Source: Chryseobacterium sp. FP211-J200
GTDB lineage: Bacteria > Bacteroidota > Bacteroidia > Flavobacteriales > Weeksellaceae
Reading direction: 5' to 3'
Assembly: GCF_001643375.1 (NCBI RefSeq)
Contig: NZ_LSHB01000056.1
Location: 62,001-126,000, forward strand
DNA: 64,000 nucleotides
The notes under the pieces are model-generated. The model had not been told where the DNA came from. It searched no databases and saw only the letters and a program-made list of their open reading frames with translations. Of this stretch, positions 7,711 to 16,296 are shown one piece after another. Each line of letters starts with the position of its first letter. Position 1 is the first letter of the stretch. The translations under genes and the position numbers were made by a program.

Positions 7711-9048
7711 TTATTTCGTCAAATCCAAGCCTCCAAAATTACCGGAACTCATCATCACAAAAGCGCCTTTGGATTTGTCCAAAGTTTCCCAATAGGCGTG
7801 AAGGTCTTCTGCGTTGGTAAAGACTTTCAGGTTTTCATTTTTGAATTTTTCCTTAATCAAATCCGGAGAAATCGGGTCCATTCTTTTGATTTTCAAAGCG
7901 TCTTCTGAATAGAAAACGACCGCATTATCCAAACCATCCATTGCGTGGTCGTATTGCTCGAGGAAAACCGGATTCAGACTGGAATAGGTGTGTAATTCTA
8001 AAAATCCGAATGTTTCGGTCTTTGAGAACTGTTCTGCAAACGCGGAAACAGTCGCTTTCACTTTGCTTGGTGCATGCGCGAAATCTTTGTAAAGTAGTCC
8101 ACCATCGGCACGTTCAACTTTTTCAAGACGTTTGGAAGCACCTTTGAAACTCATAATCGCTTCGTAGAATTCTTCTTCCATTATTCCCAATTGCGAACAG
8201 ATGAATCTTGCGCCTTCCATATTCAGCAAATTGTGTTTTCCAAAAACGGACAATGGAATATCGCCCATATCGGTTTTCAGATTGACAATCCCGTTTTCTA
8301 TTTTGTAAGCTGGCGTTTTGTAAGGGATTTTTCTGAAATAATTTTCAGCACACTCCACCACTTTCACCACTTCCTCATCTTCTTCATTATAAACCAAAAC
8401 ACCGCCAGGCGTTATGCTGGCTACAAATTTTCTGAATTGGTCGATGTAATCATCAAACGTTTTAAAAACATTGATGTGGTCCCAGGCAATTCCGGAAACC
8501 AATGCGATATTGGGTTGATAGAGTAAAAATTTAGAACGCAAATCAATTGGAGAAGACAGATATTCGTCGCCTTCGAGAATCATAAAATCATTGTCATCCG
8601 TGATTTTCACCATACAATCGAAGCCTTCCAATTGTGCGCCGACCATATAATCGATATCTTTCTGATGAAAATTGAGAACGTGAAGGATCATCGATGTAAT
8701 CGTGGTTTTCCCGTGGGAGCCGCCAATCACAACTCTGGTTTTTTCTTTGGATTGTTCGTAGAGAAATTCTGGATAAGAATAGATCTTCAAACCTAATTCT
8801 TTTGCTTTGGCTAGCTCAGGATTGTCGGTGTGCGCGTGCATTCCGAGAATTACGGCATCAATATCCGAAGTCAGTTTTTCGGGAAACCAACCCAATTCTG
8901 TGGGAAGAATTCCTTTTTTGTCCAATCGGGATTTTGAAGGTTCGAAAATAGCATCGTCTGAGCCTGTTACCTGATAGCCTTTATCTTTAAGAGCAATAGC
9001 AAGATTATGCATTGCAGAACCGCCAATAGCAATGAAATGGGTTTTCAA
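7711..9048 (-). CDS. mpl: UDP-N-acetylmuramate:tripeptide ligase, Mpl/MurC-like
   Basis: 445 residues of the Mur ligase fold. The N-terminal Rossmann domain begins HFIAIGGSAMHNLAIALKDKGYQVTGSDD. The ATP-binding loop is GGSHGKTT (109-116), and the central domain contains LEGDEYLSSPID, SGIAWDHINVF and FGKHNLLNMEGA. A C-terminal Mur domain follows. Mpl joins recycled L-Ala-D-Glu-DAP to UDP-MurNAc in the cytoplasm; the initial AMHNLA and the FDEYL-like motif fit Mpl better than MurC. The start is a TTG at 9046-9048, the only reasonable codon between the promoter (TACTTTTG, 9066-9073) and the glycine-rich motif. Confidence 0.85.
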   Translation of the reverse strand: MKTHFIAIGGSAMHNLAIALKDKGYQVTGSDDAIFEPSKSRLDKKGILPTELGWFPEKLTSDIDAVILGMHAHTDNPELAKAKELGLKIYSYPEFLYEQSKEKTRVVIGGSHGKTTITSMILHVLNFHQKDIDYMVGAQLEGFDCMVKITDDNDFMILEGDEYLSSPIDLRSKFLLYQPNIALVSGIAWDHINVFKTFDDYIDQFRKFVASITPGGVLVYNEEDEEVVKVVECAENYFRKIPYKTPAYKIENGIVNLKTDMGDIPLSVFGKHNLLNMEGARFICSQLGIMEEEFYEAIMSFKGASKRLEKVERADGGLLYKDFAHAPSKVKATVSAFAEQFSKTETFGFLELHTYSSLNPVFLEQYDHAMDGLDNAVVFYSEDALKIKRMDPISPDLIKEKFKNENLKVFTNAEDLHAYWETLDKSKGAFVMMSSGNFGGLDLTK

Positions 9049-9065
9049 TTCTGAATAATTTTAGA

Positions 9066-9073
9066 CAAAAGTA
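9066..9073 (-). promoter_or_regulatory. -7 box for mpl
   Basis: TACTTTTG on the minus strand, 17 bases before the TTG start. Confidence 0.6.
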
Positions 9074-9080
9074 AGGAAAG

Positions 9081-9110
9081 ATGTTAGAAGTTAGAAACCA
9101 GAACTTAGAT
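9081..9110 (-). repeat. TTAGA-type short repeat, copy 3
   Basis: Degenerate units gttagaagttagaaaccagaacttagat upstream of mpl. Confidence 0.5.
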
Positions 9111-9137
9111 TTTTGCTTTCATTAATTTTAGACACAA

Positions 9138-9171
9138 AAAAACCTGATTCGTTTTTACAAATCAGGTTTTT
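9138..9171 (-). terminator. Terminator of the 9179-9583 gene
   Basis: Perfect 12-bp stem AAAAACCTGATT / AATCAGGTTTTT with a 10-base loop, followed by a T-run on the minus strand. Confidence 0.8.
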
Positions 9172-9178
9172 ATTTTTT

Positions 9179-9583
9179 TTAAGCCACAATCTCTTTTTGT
9201 GTAATATCGTGTGCTACTTTCAATTCCTCGCCCGTAAGCGTGAAATAGATATTTTGTAACTGATGAAGATGGGTGCATTTGATATAATTTCCAAAGAACA
9301 AAAATCCTTCAAGAATTTTGTTTGAACTAAGGTCAAAATCATATCTGCAAAAATTCGGAAGGTCAAATCTCACTCTCGTGGACGAACGGTAAACTTCCTT
9401 GAATCCAAGTTTTGAAAACCATTCTGCTGTCAGCGCAATCGGTTTTAACTTTCTTTGATCTACAGCTGTGTATGGATCGATCTTTACAAAAAGACCATTG
9501 TTTTTGTTTTCCATCCCGATTACTGGTACGATCTCATCTTCATAGATGACCAAATTGTTGAGTCTAAGTTCTGTGGCTTCCAT
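9179..9583 (-). CDS. Hypothetical protein
   Basis: 134 residues, no signal peptide or membrane helix. It begins MEATELRLNNLVIYEDEIVPV and has a middle segment with LKPIALTAEWFSKLGF and a C-terminal IKCTHLHQLQNIYFTLTGEEL. This organisation, LRxxNLV at the front and LHQLQNxYFxLTGEEL at the back, is one I associate with small uncharacterised cytoplasmic Bacteroidetes proteins. I cannot assign a function. It is a single gene with its own terminator at 9138-9171. Confidence 0.75.
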   Translation of the reverse strand: MEATELRLNNLVIYEDEIVPVIGMENKNNGLFVKIDPYTAVDQRKLKPIALTAEWFSKLGFKEVYRSSTRVRFDLPNFCRYDFDLSSNKILEGFLFFGNYIKCTHLHQLQNIYFTLTGEELKVAHDITQKEIVA

Positions 9584-9723
9584 ATGCGAAAATGTTTGTG
9601 ATTATATATAGGTGAAGTCTACTAAACAAAATCGTTGCCAAAAAAGCTAAACACTTCTTCTTTGCTCCTAAAAAAGCAAACTTTAACAATTGAACAGAAA
9701 AAAGAAAATTATCAAAAATGAAA

Positions 9724-11721
9724 TTAAATCAAGCCTTTTTTTATGCATAGCATAATTTTGGTCTCGCCAACTATTGTATTAGAATCTACATCAATTTTAC
9801 AATCAATTGCCTTACAAAGGTCACGGATAACGTGCATTCCCAAACCTTTTGTCGTTCCGATGCTCATTTTGTCATCATACAAAGCCTTAAATTTTTCGAT
9901 GTTGGTTCCGCCGCCGTTGTCTTTGATGAGAATTTGAATGAAATCGCCCTGGTCATAAACTTTACATAAGATCTTCGGATCTGGGATATTTTGCAAAACC
10001 TTCACAGCGTTGCTCATCAAATTCCTGATGATTGTTTTTAAATATTCTTTGTCGGTAAATATTTTCAGTTTTAATGGAACATCGAATTCCATTTTGACAT
10101 CTGAAGCCCAAACAAATTCCTTTTCCAAGTCGTTGAAGATCTCATCAATAAAATAAAACTGCTTGTTGGGTTCGAAGTTTTCCATTTGGCCTTTGCTCCA
10201 CAGAAGCAGATCTTCCATTTGCGTCAAAAGCTGTTCTGCAGAATCGGAAGTTTGCTTTTCTAGTCTGATCTTGGTTTCATTATCAATTAAGTCCGGTGCA
10301 TTTTTTTGCAGGTCCAGAAAATGGATGAGTGATACAACCGGACTTCTTAAATCATGATTTAGAATTCCGAAAAACTGCATTTTGGTCTTGTTTGCTTTTT
10401 CGAGATCGTGATTCAGTACTTGTAATTTTTCATTACTCTTTTTCCGGTTTCGGCTTTGGTAAAAAAGTAAGCCTCCAATAATTCCCAATAAACCGAGGCC
10501 GGCTATGAAATACCATTTCTGCTTCTCTTTGGCTTCAATTTGCAGTTTGTTGATTTGAATTTGCTTATTTTTGAGATCGATCGTTCTTTGGTCCTCAAGA
10601 TTTTTGATAGATTCTTTTGTAGAAGTATTTAAAATAGAATCTCTGAATTTAGAATAGAGTTTATAATTTCCTAGACTATTTTTATAATTATTTTCTTTTT
10701 CATCGATCTGCGATAAGTATAGATAATTATCCGGAACGCCGTCTATCAAATCATTTTCGAGATACAATTTGTTGGATTTTTCGAGATTTTCTTTCGCCAG
10801 TTTCAGATCAGAAGCATTTTTGCTTTTTTCGTACATTTTATAATAACAGATTCCCAATTCGTTGCATGCATTGGCCATGCCCATTATATTTTCTTGCTCC
10901 GTTGATATCTTTAATGCTTCATTGATCTTCAAGATAGCCTGCTCGTAGTTTCCTTTTTTTTCAGCAACCAAACCCAAAGCAAACAAACTGGTTCCGATGT
11001 AATTTTTATTATGAAGTTCTTTTGCCAACAAATACGCTTTTTTCGCATAAAATTCTACTTTATCTGTCTGATCTTGATTCTCATAGAGATGTGCATAAGA
11101 CAAATAAATATAAGTGAGTAGTTTTTTATCGTTTGCTTTTACGGCATTCTTGGTCGAAATATCCAAATAATATTTAGATTTTTTAAAATCATCTAATCCC
11201 CTGTATATTTCTGCAATGTAAACATAATCTTTACCCAACTCATTGGCATTGTGCAGCTCCTCGTCTATTTTTGCCGATTTGAAATAGTATTCTAAAGCAG
11301 AAGCGTAATTGTTATTATCTTGATAAATATTACCCATTTTCTTATAGAGTTTGGCCAATCTTTTAAAATCATTTTGAGAGACGCCTATTTTTATCGCATT
11401 GTTGTAATATTCTATCGCTTTTTTAAAATCAGGTTCCATACTGTAGAATTTTCCTATAATTTCATAAGAAGCAGCCTCTCCCGATTTAAAGTTTATTTTT
11501 TGGGAAAGCACAGTAGATTGCTGGGCATATTTTTTTCCTTCTTCATCATACAGGTTGGTATATTCTCCTGCAATAGCGTTCAGCAAATTCACTTTGTTGG
11601 TATCCTGTTTTGCCTTTGGTAATTCCAAAAGCAGAGAGTCTATTAGATCCTGGCCCTGTTTTTTTTGAGCATAGTTGGCTAAAGCGGAACAAATGGTAAG
11701 TAATAAAAATATTTTTCTCAT
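9724..11721 (-). CDS. TPR-containing membrane histidine kinase
   Basis: 665 residues: a signal peptide (1-19), a periplasmic array of tetratricopeptide repeats (about 50-360), a short coiled coil and one transmembrane helix (about 403-421). A cytoplasmic kinase core follows. The phospho-acceptor is His456 in NHDLRSP. The ATPase has an N box with NAVKVLQN, a G1 box DNGGG, and a G2-like GTTKGLGMHVI. The sensor probably reads periplasmic peptides or protein contacts through its TPRs. The start codon overlaps the stop of the upstream response regulator by 4 bases (11718-11721), so the two are translated together and very likely form a pair. Confidence 0.9.
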   Translation of the reverse strand: MRKIFLLLTICSALANYAQKKQGQDLIDSLLLELPKAKQDTNKVNLLNAIAGEYTNLYDEEGKKYAQQSTVLSQKINFKSGEAASYEIIGKFYSMEPDFKKAIEYYNNAIKIGVSQNDFKRLAKLYKKMGNIYQDNNNYASALEYYFKSAKIDEELHNANELGKDYVYIAEIYRGLDDFKKSKYYLDISTKNAVKANDKKLLTYIYLSYAHLYENQDQTDKVEFYAKKAYLLAKELHNKNYIGTSLFALGLVAEKKGNYEQAILKINEALKISTEQENIMGMANACNELGICYYKMYEKSKNASDLKLAKENLEKSNKLYLENDLIDGVPDNYLYLSQIDEKENNYKNSLGNYKLYSKFRDSILNTSTKESIKNLEDQRTIDLKNKQIQINKLQIEAKEKQKWYFIAGLGLLGIIGGLLFYQSRNRKKSNEKLQVLNHDLEKANKTKMQFFGILNHDLRSPVVSLIHFLDLQKNAPDLIDNETKIRLEKQTSDSAEQLLTQMEDLLLWSKGQMENFEPNKQFYFIDEIFNDLEKEFVWASDVKMEFDVPLKLKIFTDKEYLKTIIRNLMSNAVKVLQNIPDPKILCKVYDQGDFIQILIKDNGGGTNIEKFKALYDDKMSIGTTKGLGMHVIRDLCKAIDCKIDVDSNTIVGETKIMLCIKKGLI

Positions 11722-12422
11722 AGCAGGAACTTCAAATTATCTTTAAAACTTCTTCCAATCGGGATGGCGAGATCATTATTAAGGATAATCTCATGGGAAT
11801 TCATTTTATCAATGAATTGCTTCTGCACCGCAAAACTCCTGTGGATACGGACAAAAGACTGGAAACTAACTTCCTTCAAAAGAAGTCCAATACTGGAAAG
11901 GACGCAATGTCTTTTTTGGGAAGTGACAACCAAAGTATAGTCCTTCAAAGCCTCTAGATAAAGGATTTCATGGAGTTTGACCTTGATCTGGTCGTGCCCT
12001 TCTTTGATGTAGATCACATCGCCACCAATGCTGGATTCGAAAAGGCTGGCTTTGTTTTTCATTTCGAAAAAATCGATGATCCTTCTGATCGTCTGTTCAA
12101 AACGGTCAAACTTCAAAGGTTTTACGATAAAATCCAGGGTTTCCAATTCGAAACTTTCCACCGCATATTCCGGATGAGAAGTGATAAAAATACAGACAGG
12201 AACTTGCTTTACTTTTTTTCTAAGTTCAACACCGGACAATTCGGCCATATCAATATCTAGGAATAAAATATGGACCGGTTGACTTTCTATGGCTTTCAAG
12301 GATTCATTAGAATCAGAAAAAGTCCCTAGAATATTCAGGTTTGGAAACTTCTTCGCAAAGGACAAAACCGTCAATCTGTCGATCTCGTTATCGTCCACAA
12401 TTATACAATTTAGTCTTTCCAT
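11718..12422 (-). CDS. LytTR-family response regulator
   Basis: 234 residues from ATG 12420-12422 (MERLNCIIVDDNE). The in-frame ATGs 18 and 21 bases upstream are rejected because the upper one overlaps the -7 box at 12441-12448. The receiver domain has acidic Asp10 and Asp11, phospho-acceptor Asp56 in ILFLDIDM, and KPLKFDRFEQ at the end. A LytTR DNA-binding domain follows (about 135-234) with VRIHRSFAVQKQFID and IPIGRSFKDNL. Such regulators bind direct repeats upstream of secreted-protein genes. The divergent neighbour operon (12551-16000) is the obvious candidate target. Confidence 0.92.
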   Translation of the reverse strand: MERLNCIIVDDNEIDRLTVLSFAKKFPNLNILGTFSDSNESLKAIESQPVHILFLDIDMAELSGVELRKKVKQVPVCIFITSHPEYAVESFELETLDFIVKPLKFDRFEQTIRRIIDFFEMKNKASLFESSIGGDVIYIKEGHDQIKVKLHEILYLEALKDYTLVVTSQKRHCVLSSIGLLLKEVSFQSFVRIHRSFAVQKQFIDKMNSHEIILNNDLAIPIGRSFKDNLKFLL

Positions 12423-12440
12423 GATTGCCCAGTGTTTCAT

Positions 12441-12448
12441 CAAATTTA
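12441..12448 (-). promoter_or_regulatory. -7 box for the LytTR/kinase operon
   Basis: TAAATTTG on the minus strand, perfect TAnnTTTG. It fixes the translation start at 12422. Confidence 0.7.
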
Positions 12449-12550
12449 GGGAAAAAAGTCATTGGTCTATTTAAAATGTTGTTCGTCTATTAGATCTTTT
12501 CATAGGACAGCATTCTCTATAACTTCGGTAAAATTTTAAAACCTATTACA

Positions 12551-13030
12551 ATGAGCAAAATATTATTAATGAAATTTCTGGCGCTGATCATCATTCCTTT
12601 CGGACTGACCAAGGCTCAGACAGCAATTCTCACAACGGGAACGACAGCAACAGGTGCATCCGGAAGTACAACCTACAGTGTTGGCCAAGTTGCATATTCT
12701 CAAAAAGGAGCTGATCAAGAGGTGATGGAAGGTGTACAACAAGCTTACGAGATTACCACACTAGAAGTAGATAACGAATCTATTATGGAGAAAAAAATCC
12801 TGCTTTATCCAAATCCTGTTCGTGATTTTCTGAACGTTGATTTCGGGAAGGAAAATTTCCATAATTCTAATTACGTTCTGTTTGATTCCCAAGGGAAATT
12901 GATCAGATCAGGAAATCTCCTCCAGCAAAAAACCGAATTGAATATGACCGAACTTCCAAGTTCCGTCTACATTATTCAGATTTTCCAAGATAGAAAGAAC
13001 ATCAAAACATTTAAAATCATCAAAAAATAA
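12551..13030 (+). CDS. Secreted protein with T9SS type A sorting domain
   Basis: 159 residues. Signal peptide 1-22 (ends TKAQ), then a short segment with ASGSTTYSVGQVAYSQKG common in flavobacterial surface proteins. The C-terminal sorting domain runs from about 80: LLYPNPVRDFLNVDF, YVLFDSQGKLIRSGNL, and VYIIQIFQDRKNIKTFKIIKK. This domain directs export through the type IX secretion system and attachment or release at the surface. It is the first gene of a three-gene operon divergent from the two-component system. A -7-like TAACTTCG at 12519-12526 is its likely promoter. Confidence 0.85.
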   Translation: MSKILLMKFLALIIIPFGLTKAQTAILTTGTTATGASGSTTYSVGQVAYSQKGADQEVMEGVQQAYEITTLEVDNESIMEKKILLYPNPVRDFLNVDFGKENFHNSNYVLFDSQGKLIRSGNLLQQKTELNMTELPSSVYIIQIFQDRKNIKTFKIIKK

Positions 13031-13034
13031 CCGT

Positions 13035-15578
13035 ATGAAAAAAATTGTATTAATTGCAGCTTTGGCACTTGGAACCTACATGGTCTCTGCCCAGGCTCCT
13101 GAAAAAATGAGCTATCAAGCCATTGTCAGAAATGCATCCGGACAACTGTTGACCAACCAAAACATTGCTGTACGAGTTAGTGTGTTGCAAGGTTCTGCGG
13201 CAGGAACTTCCGTTTATTCCGAGAGAGTATCAGGAACAACGAACGTCAATGGATTGTTAAGTCTGGAAATCGGTTCGGGAACTGTGCTTTCTGGAACCTT
13301 CAACGCCATCAATTGGGGAACCAACAGTTATTATCTAAAAACAGAGACCGATCCTGCGGGCGGAACCAATTACACGATTACCGGAACAAGCCAATTATTG
13401 AGCGTTCCTTATGCTCTGTATGCAAAAAGTTCCGGTGGTGGTGGAAGTTTAACTCTACCTTATACGGCTACGACCAATAATGCGAGCAGTTTATTTTCAT
13501 TGACCAATGAAGGCGACGGAACTTCAGTAGAAGGTACTAACAATACTACAACTTCGAGCATTGCGGCTGTAAGAGGTATAGTTTCGAACGTTGCACCAGG
13601 TGGATTTTCCTCTGCTGTGAGAGGTATCAACAATGGTACAGGTGGACTAGGGATTGGCGTTTGGGGCTCACAAGCTGGCTCAGGCTGGGGTGTTTATGGT
13701 GTTACACCTACTGGTCTTGGCGTTTATGGAAACTCTTCCGGGTCAGGATACGGGGTTTATGCAAATAGCAATACAGGAACTGGACTCAATGCAACCAGTA
13801 CCAATGGAATCGCAGCAAATATCGCCATCTCTAATAACGCCAATAACAATAACGTTATAAATGCCAATACCTTAGGAAACGGAACTGTCATAGATATCAC
13901 GACTTCCGGATCAGGAGCTGGAATAAAAAGTACCACTGGAGCTGGCTTTGCGGTCCACGCCACAACCAACCAACAAACTTCTACTGGAATATACGGAGAA
14001 AATACCGGAAACGGAGAAGCGGTGGTTGGAATTGCAAATAGTGGTATCGCAGGAGCTGTGGTAGGGAGAAACAATGGTGCCGGTTATGGCGTAAGAGGTT
14101 TTGTGTCAGGAAATACTACAGGAACATCTGTTGGTGTATTTGGGCAGGTTGGACAAAATAGCGGTACAGGTCGTGCAGGAAGGTTCGAAAATTTGAACAT
14201 GGCTAATGACAGAAACACTTTTGAGGTAGAATCCAACAGTTCCGGGAATATTCCTGACAATACTTTAGGAAACGTTTCTTCTTTTCTTAATACCAATAGC
14301 AATAGCGTGAGTGCGGCAGTACGAGGTGAAGTAAAAACTATTTTTGGAAACTTTGGAGCAGCTGGTATCTTTGGAGTTGCTTCTGGAACTGGAGGCTTTG
14401 GTGGACTTTTCTATTCGTCTAATGCCAATGGAAATGGAAATACGCTAGTAGCCCTGACTGATGGTAACGGTGACGCAATCCGCGCAAACGCTGGGAAAGA
14501 TGGCGATGCCGTGGAAGCCAATGTAGACGGATCTGGACGTGCGATCTATGGCTGGGTACCAACTTTCAGTACAGGCAAAGCAGCGGAATTCAAAAATTTC
14601 AACACCTCGAATACTAGCTCTGTTGTCACTGCAACCACAGTTGGAAATGCCATTGCGGGAGACTTTTTTGTAGATAACACCAATGGAACATCTCCAGCTG
14701 TCAAAGGTAAAGTCAATTCGCAATTTGCCAACTTCGGAACTGCGGGCGTTTATGGAGAATCTGCTGGAACAGGTGGATTTGCAGGATTATTTTATGCCAG
14801 CAATGCTTCAGGAAATGGTCCCGCATTAATTGCGCTCGCCAATGGAAATGGAAACGGAATTACTGCTAACGCAAAAAACAGCGGAGATGGTGTAGAAGCA
14901 ACAGTGGATGGAACAGGAAATGCACTCTACGGTTGGATCCCAAACTTCGGGACTGGGAGAGCTGCTTATTTCAGAAATTTTAATACAGCAAATTCTCAGC
15001 CCGTAGTCTCTGTTACAAATGTAGGGACTGGAACAGGTATTTTTGTTAACCATACGGGAGCTTCCGGAAATCTTGCCGTTTTCCAAAATGCAAGTACAAA
15101 TGTTGCAAGAATTGATAAAACCGGAAGAGCTTTCTTTAATAATGGAACTCAAAACAGTGGTGCCGACGTTGCCGAAGCATTTGATGTGGAAGGTAACACC
15201 GTCGATTACGAACCTGGTGACATCTTGGTCATTTCTACTGATACAGACAGAACCATCGAAAAATCTTCCGAACCCTATTCTACGCTTGTAGCTGGTGTTT
15301 ATGCCACAAAACCCGGCGTATTGTTAACTGAGGAGAATATCGATTCAGAATTGACCGGTAAAGTTCAAATGGGCGTGATCGGTGTGATTCCGACCAAAGT
15401 TTGTCTGGAAGGTGGAAACATCAAACGTGGTGACCTTCTGGTAACATCTTCAATCTCAGGCGTTGCGATGAAGGCTGACTCGAAAAAAATTCAAATCCGT
15501 CAGGTTGTTGGCAAAGCACTTCAGGACTACGATCAGGAAGGCATCGGAAAGATCAAAGTACTAGTAAGCATCAAATAA
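13035..15578 (+). CDS. Large secreted repeat protein, tail-fibre-like
   Basis: 847 residues, starting 5 bases after the upstream stop. Signal peptide 1-19, then a conserved N-terminal module (20-135; EKMSYQAIVRNASGQL ... LLSVPYALYAKSS) found in many Bacteroidetes surface proteins. A glycine/asparagine/threonine-rich beta-repeat region follows (about 140-680), with many GVYG and GNGxA elements and two long tandem repeats of 127 residues (nt 14310-14690 and 14691-15071). The C-terminal domain (about 710-847; GADVAEAFDVEGNTVDYEPGD ... GKALQDYDQEGIGKIKVLVSI) resembles those of phage-tail-like fibre proteins. No T9SS sorting domain is present. An adhesin or fibre-like surface role is inferred. Confidence 0.8.
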   Translation: MKKIVLIAALALGTYMVSAQAPEKMSYQAIVRNASGQLLTNQNIAVRVSVLQGSAAGTSVYSERVSGTTNVNGLLSLEIGSGTVLSGTFNAINWGTNSYYLKTETDPAGGTNYTITGTSQLLSVPYALYAKSSGGGGSLTLPYTATTNNASSLFSLTNEGDGTSVEGTNNTTTSSIAAVRGIVSNVAPGGFSSAVRGINNGTGGLGIGVWGSQAGSGWGVYGVTPTGLGVYGNSSGSGYGVYANSNTGTGLNATSTNGIAANIAISNNANNNNVINANTLGNGTVIDITTSGSGAGIKSTTGAGFAVHATTNQQTSTGIYGENTGNGEAVVGIANSGIAGAVVGRNNGAGYGVRGFVSGNTTGTSVGVFGQVGQNSGTGRAGRFENLNMANDRNTFEVESNSSGNIPDNTLGNVSSFLNTNSNSVSAAVRGEVKTIFGNFGAAGIFGVASGTGGFGGLFYSSNANGNGNTLVALTDGNGDAIRANAGKDGDAVEANVDGSGRAIYGWVPTFSTGKAAEFKNFNTSNTSSVVTATTVGNAIAGDFFVDNTNGTSPAVKGKVNSQFANFGTAGVYGESAGTGGFAGLFYASNASGNGPALIALANGNGNGITANAKNSGDGVEATVDGTGNALYGWIPNFGTGRAAYFRNFNTANSQPVVSVTNVGTGTGIFVNHTGASGNLAVFQNASTNVARIDKTGRAFFNNGTQNSGADVAEAFDVEGNTVDYEPGDILVISTDTDRTIEKSSEPYSTLVAGVYATKPGVLLTEENIDSELTGKVQMGVIGVIPTKVCLEGGNIKRGDLLVTSSISGVAMKADSKKIQIRQVVGKALQDYDQEGIGKIKVLVSIK
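14310..15071 (+). repeat. Two tandem 381-bp coding repeats
   Basis: Copies at 14310-14690 and 14691-15071 encode 127-residue units beginning SAAVRGEV and SPAVKGKV. Both contain FGN/ANFG, SGTGGF, GLFY and GWVP/GWIP landmarks at matching positions. The copies are diverged, not identical. Confidence 0.75.
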
Positions 15579-15589
15579 AATCAATCAAA

Positions 15590-16000
15590 ATGAAAACATT
15601 ATATATCACCATTTTCCTTTTAGCAGGCGTCGTCTCTTTACAAGCGCAGGAACATAAAACCGTCGAACAACAGGATAACATCCAGCACATCAAAGACTCA
15701 AAAGTATTTGAGCAGAAAATGATGAAACAACAAAGCGAGAAAAAAACGGAACCAAAAATTTCTCAGCTGGCATCAGAGCAAGGTCTTGAACAGAAAAATA
15801 AAACAGCAAGCCCACAACCAAGATCCAGCGGTTCCTCTGGCAAATTAATTCCGAACACTGCAAGCTTTGAAGAAATAATGGCAAGTATCCTCAACAGAAA
15901 AGTGGTAAGAAATACAGCTGCCAAACCTGCCAATAATGTTAAAGGTTTGCCTAGCACAGCAACCTTGGAAGAGATAAAAAAAACAATTCCTAAAAACTAA
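15590..16000 (+). CDS. Secreted hypothetical protein, last gene of the operon
   Basis: 136 residues. Signal peptide 1-19 (ends LQAQ), then a charged, low-complexity, probably disordered region rich in Lys, Gln and Glu. Two related motifs follow, LIPNTASFEEIMASIL (about 86-101) and GLPSTATLEEIKKTIP (about 119-134). Each resembles a short helical docking segment. I do not recognise a family. It lies 11 bases after the large repeat protein and before a strong terminator, so it is the third gene of the secreted operon and may be an accessory of the fibre protein. Confidence 0.7.
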   Translation: MKTLYITIFLLAGVVSLQAQEHKTVEQQDNIQHIKDSKVFEQKMMKQQSEKKTEPKISQLASEQGLEQKNKTASPQPRSSGSSGKLIPNTASFEEIMASILNRKVVRNTAAKPANNVKGLPSTATLEEIKKTIPKN

Positions 16001-16029
16001 TAACAAATTTTCTAAAACTAATACCCATG

Positions 16030-16060
16030 ATCAGAGCAATTTATTTTGCTCTGATTTTTT
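16030..16060 (+). terminator. Terminator of the secreted-protein operon
   Basis: Perfect 10-bp stem ATCAGAGCAA / TTGCTCTGAT with a 6-base loop, followed by six T residues. Confidence 0.85.
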
Positions 16061-16136
16061 ATTGATCAAATCTTTGGCAGCATAATTGTTACTTAAAAAA
16101 TACCATTCACTGTTATATATAGTTTTTAAGAATAAG

Positions 16137-16163
16137 TAGGGGGACGCTTTGTTGGTCTCCCTA
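16137..16163 (+). terminator. Second, orphan hairpin downstream of the operon
   Basis: TAGGGGGAC / GTCTCCCTA, 9 bp with one mismatch and a 9-base loop, then TTTTATTTT. It may be a back-up terminator, or belong to an untranslated transcript. Confidence 0.4.
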
Positions 16164-16234
16164 TTTTATTTTGATTAAATTAATTCTTATAACGAGCTTT
16201 TCCACTCTACTTCAATCAATTTTACCATTAATAA

Positions 16235-16279
16235 TTTGCTAATTAAATTTACTTTTATAATTTTGCATAACTAGTTATG
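16235..16279 (+). promoter_or_regulatory. Promoter and palindromic operator of the MarR-GNAT gene
   Basis: TTTG (16235-16238), 19 bases, and TAATTTTG (16258-16265) form a complete Bacteroidetes promoter. Directly downstream is the perfect 14-bp palindrome CATAACTAGTTATG (16266-16279), covering the expected transcription start. This is the position and size expected of a MarR operator, so autorepression is likely. Confidence 0.7.
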
Positions 16280-16296
16280 TAACCAATTATACTATT

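Noticed and set aside
13757-14302. Minus-strand open frames inside the 847-residue gene
   Set aside because: They are mirror images of the repetitive coding strand and lack any start signal or family.
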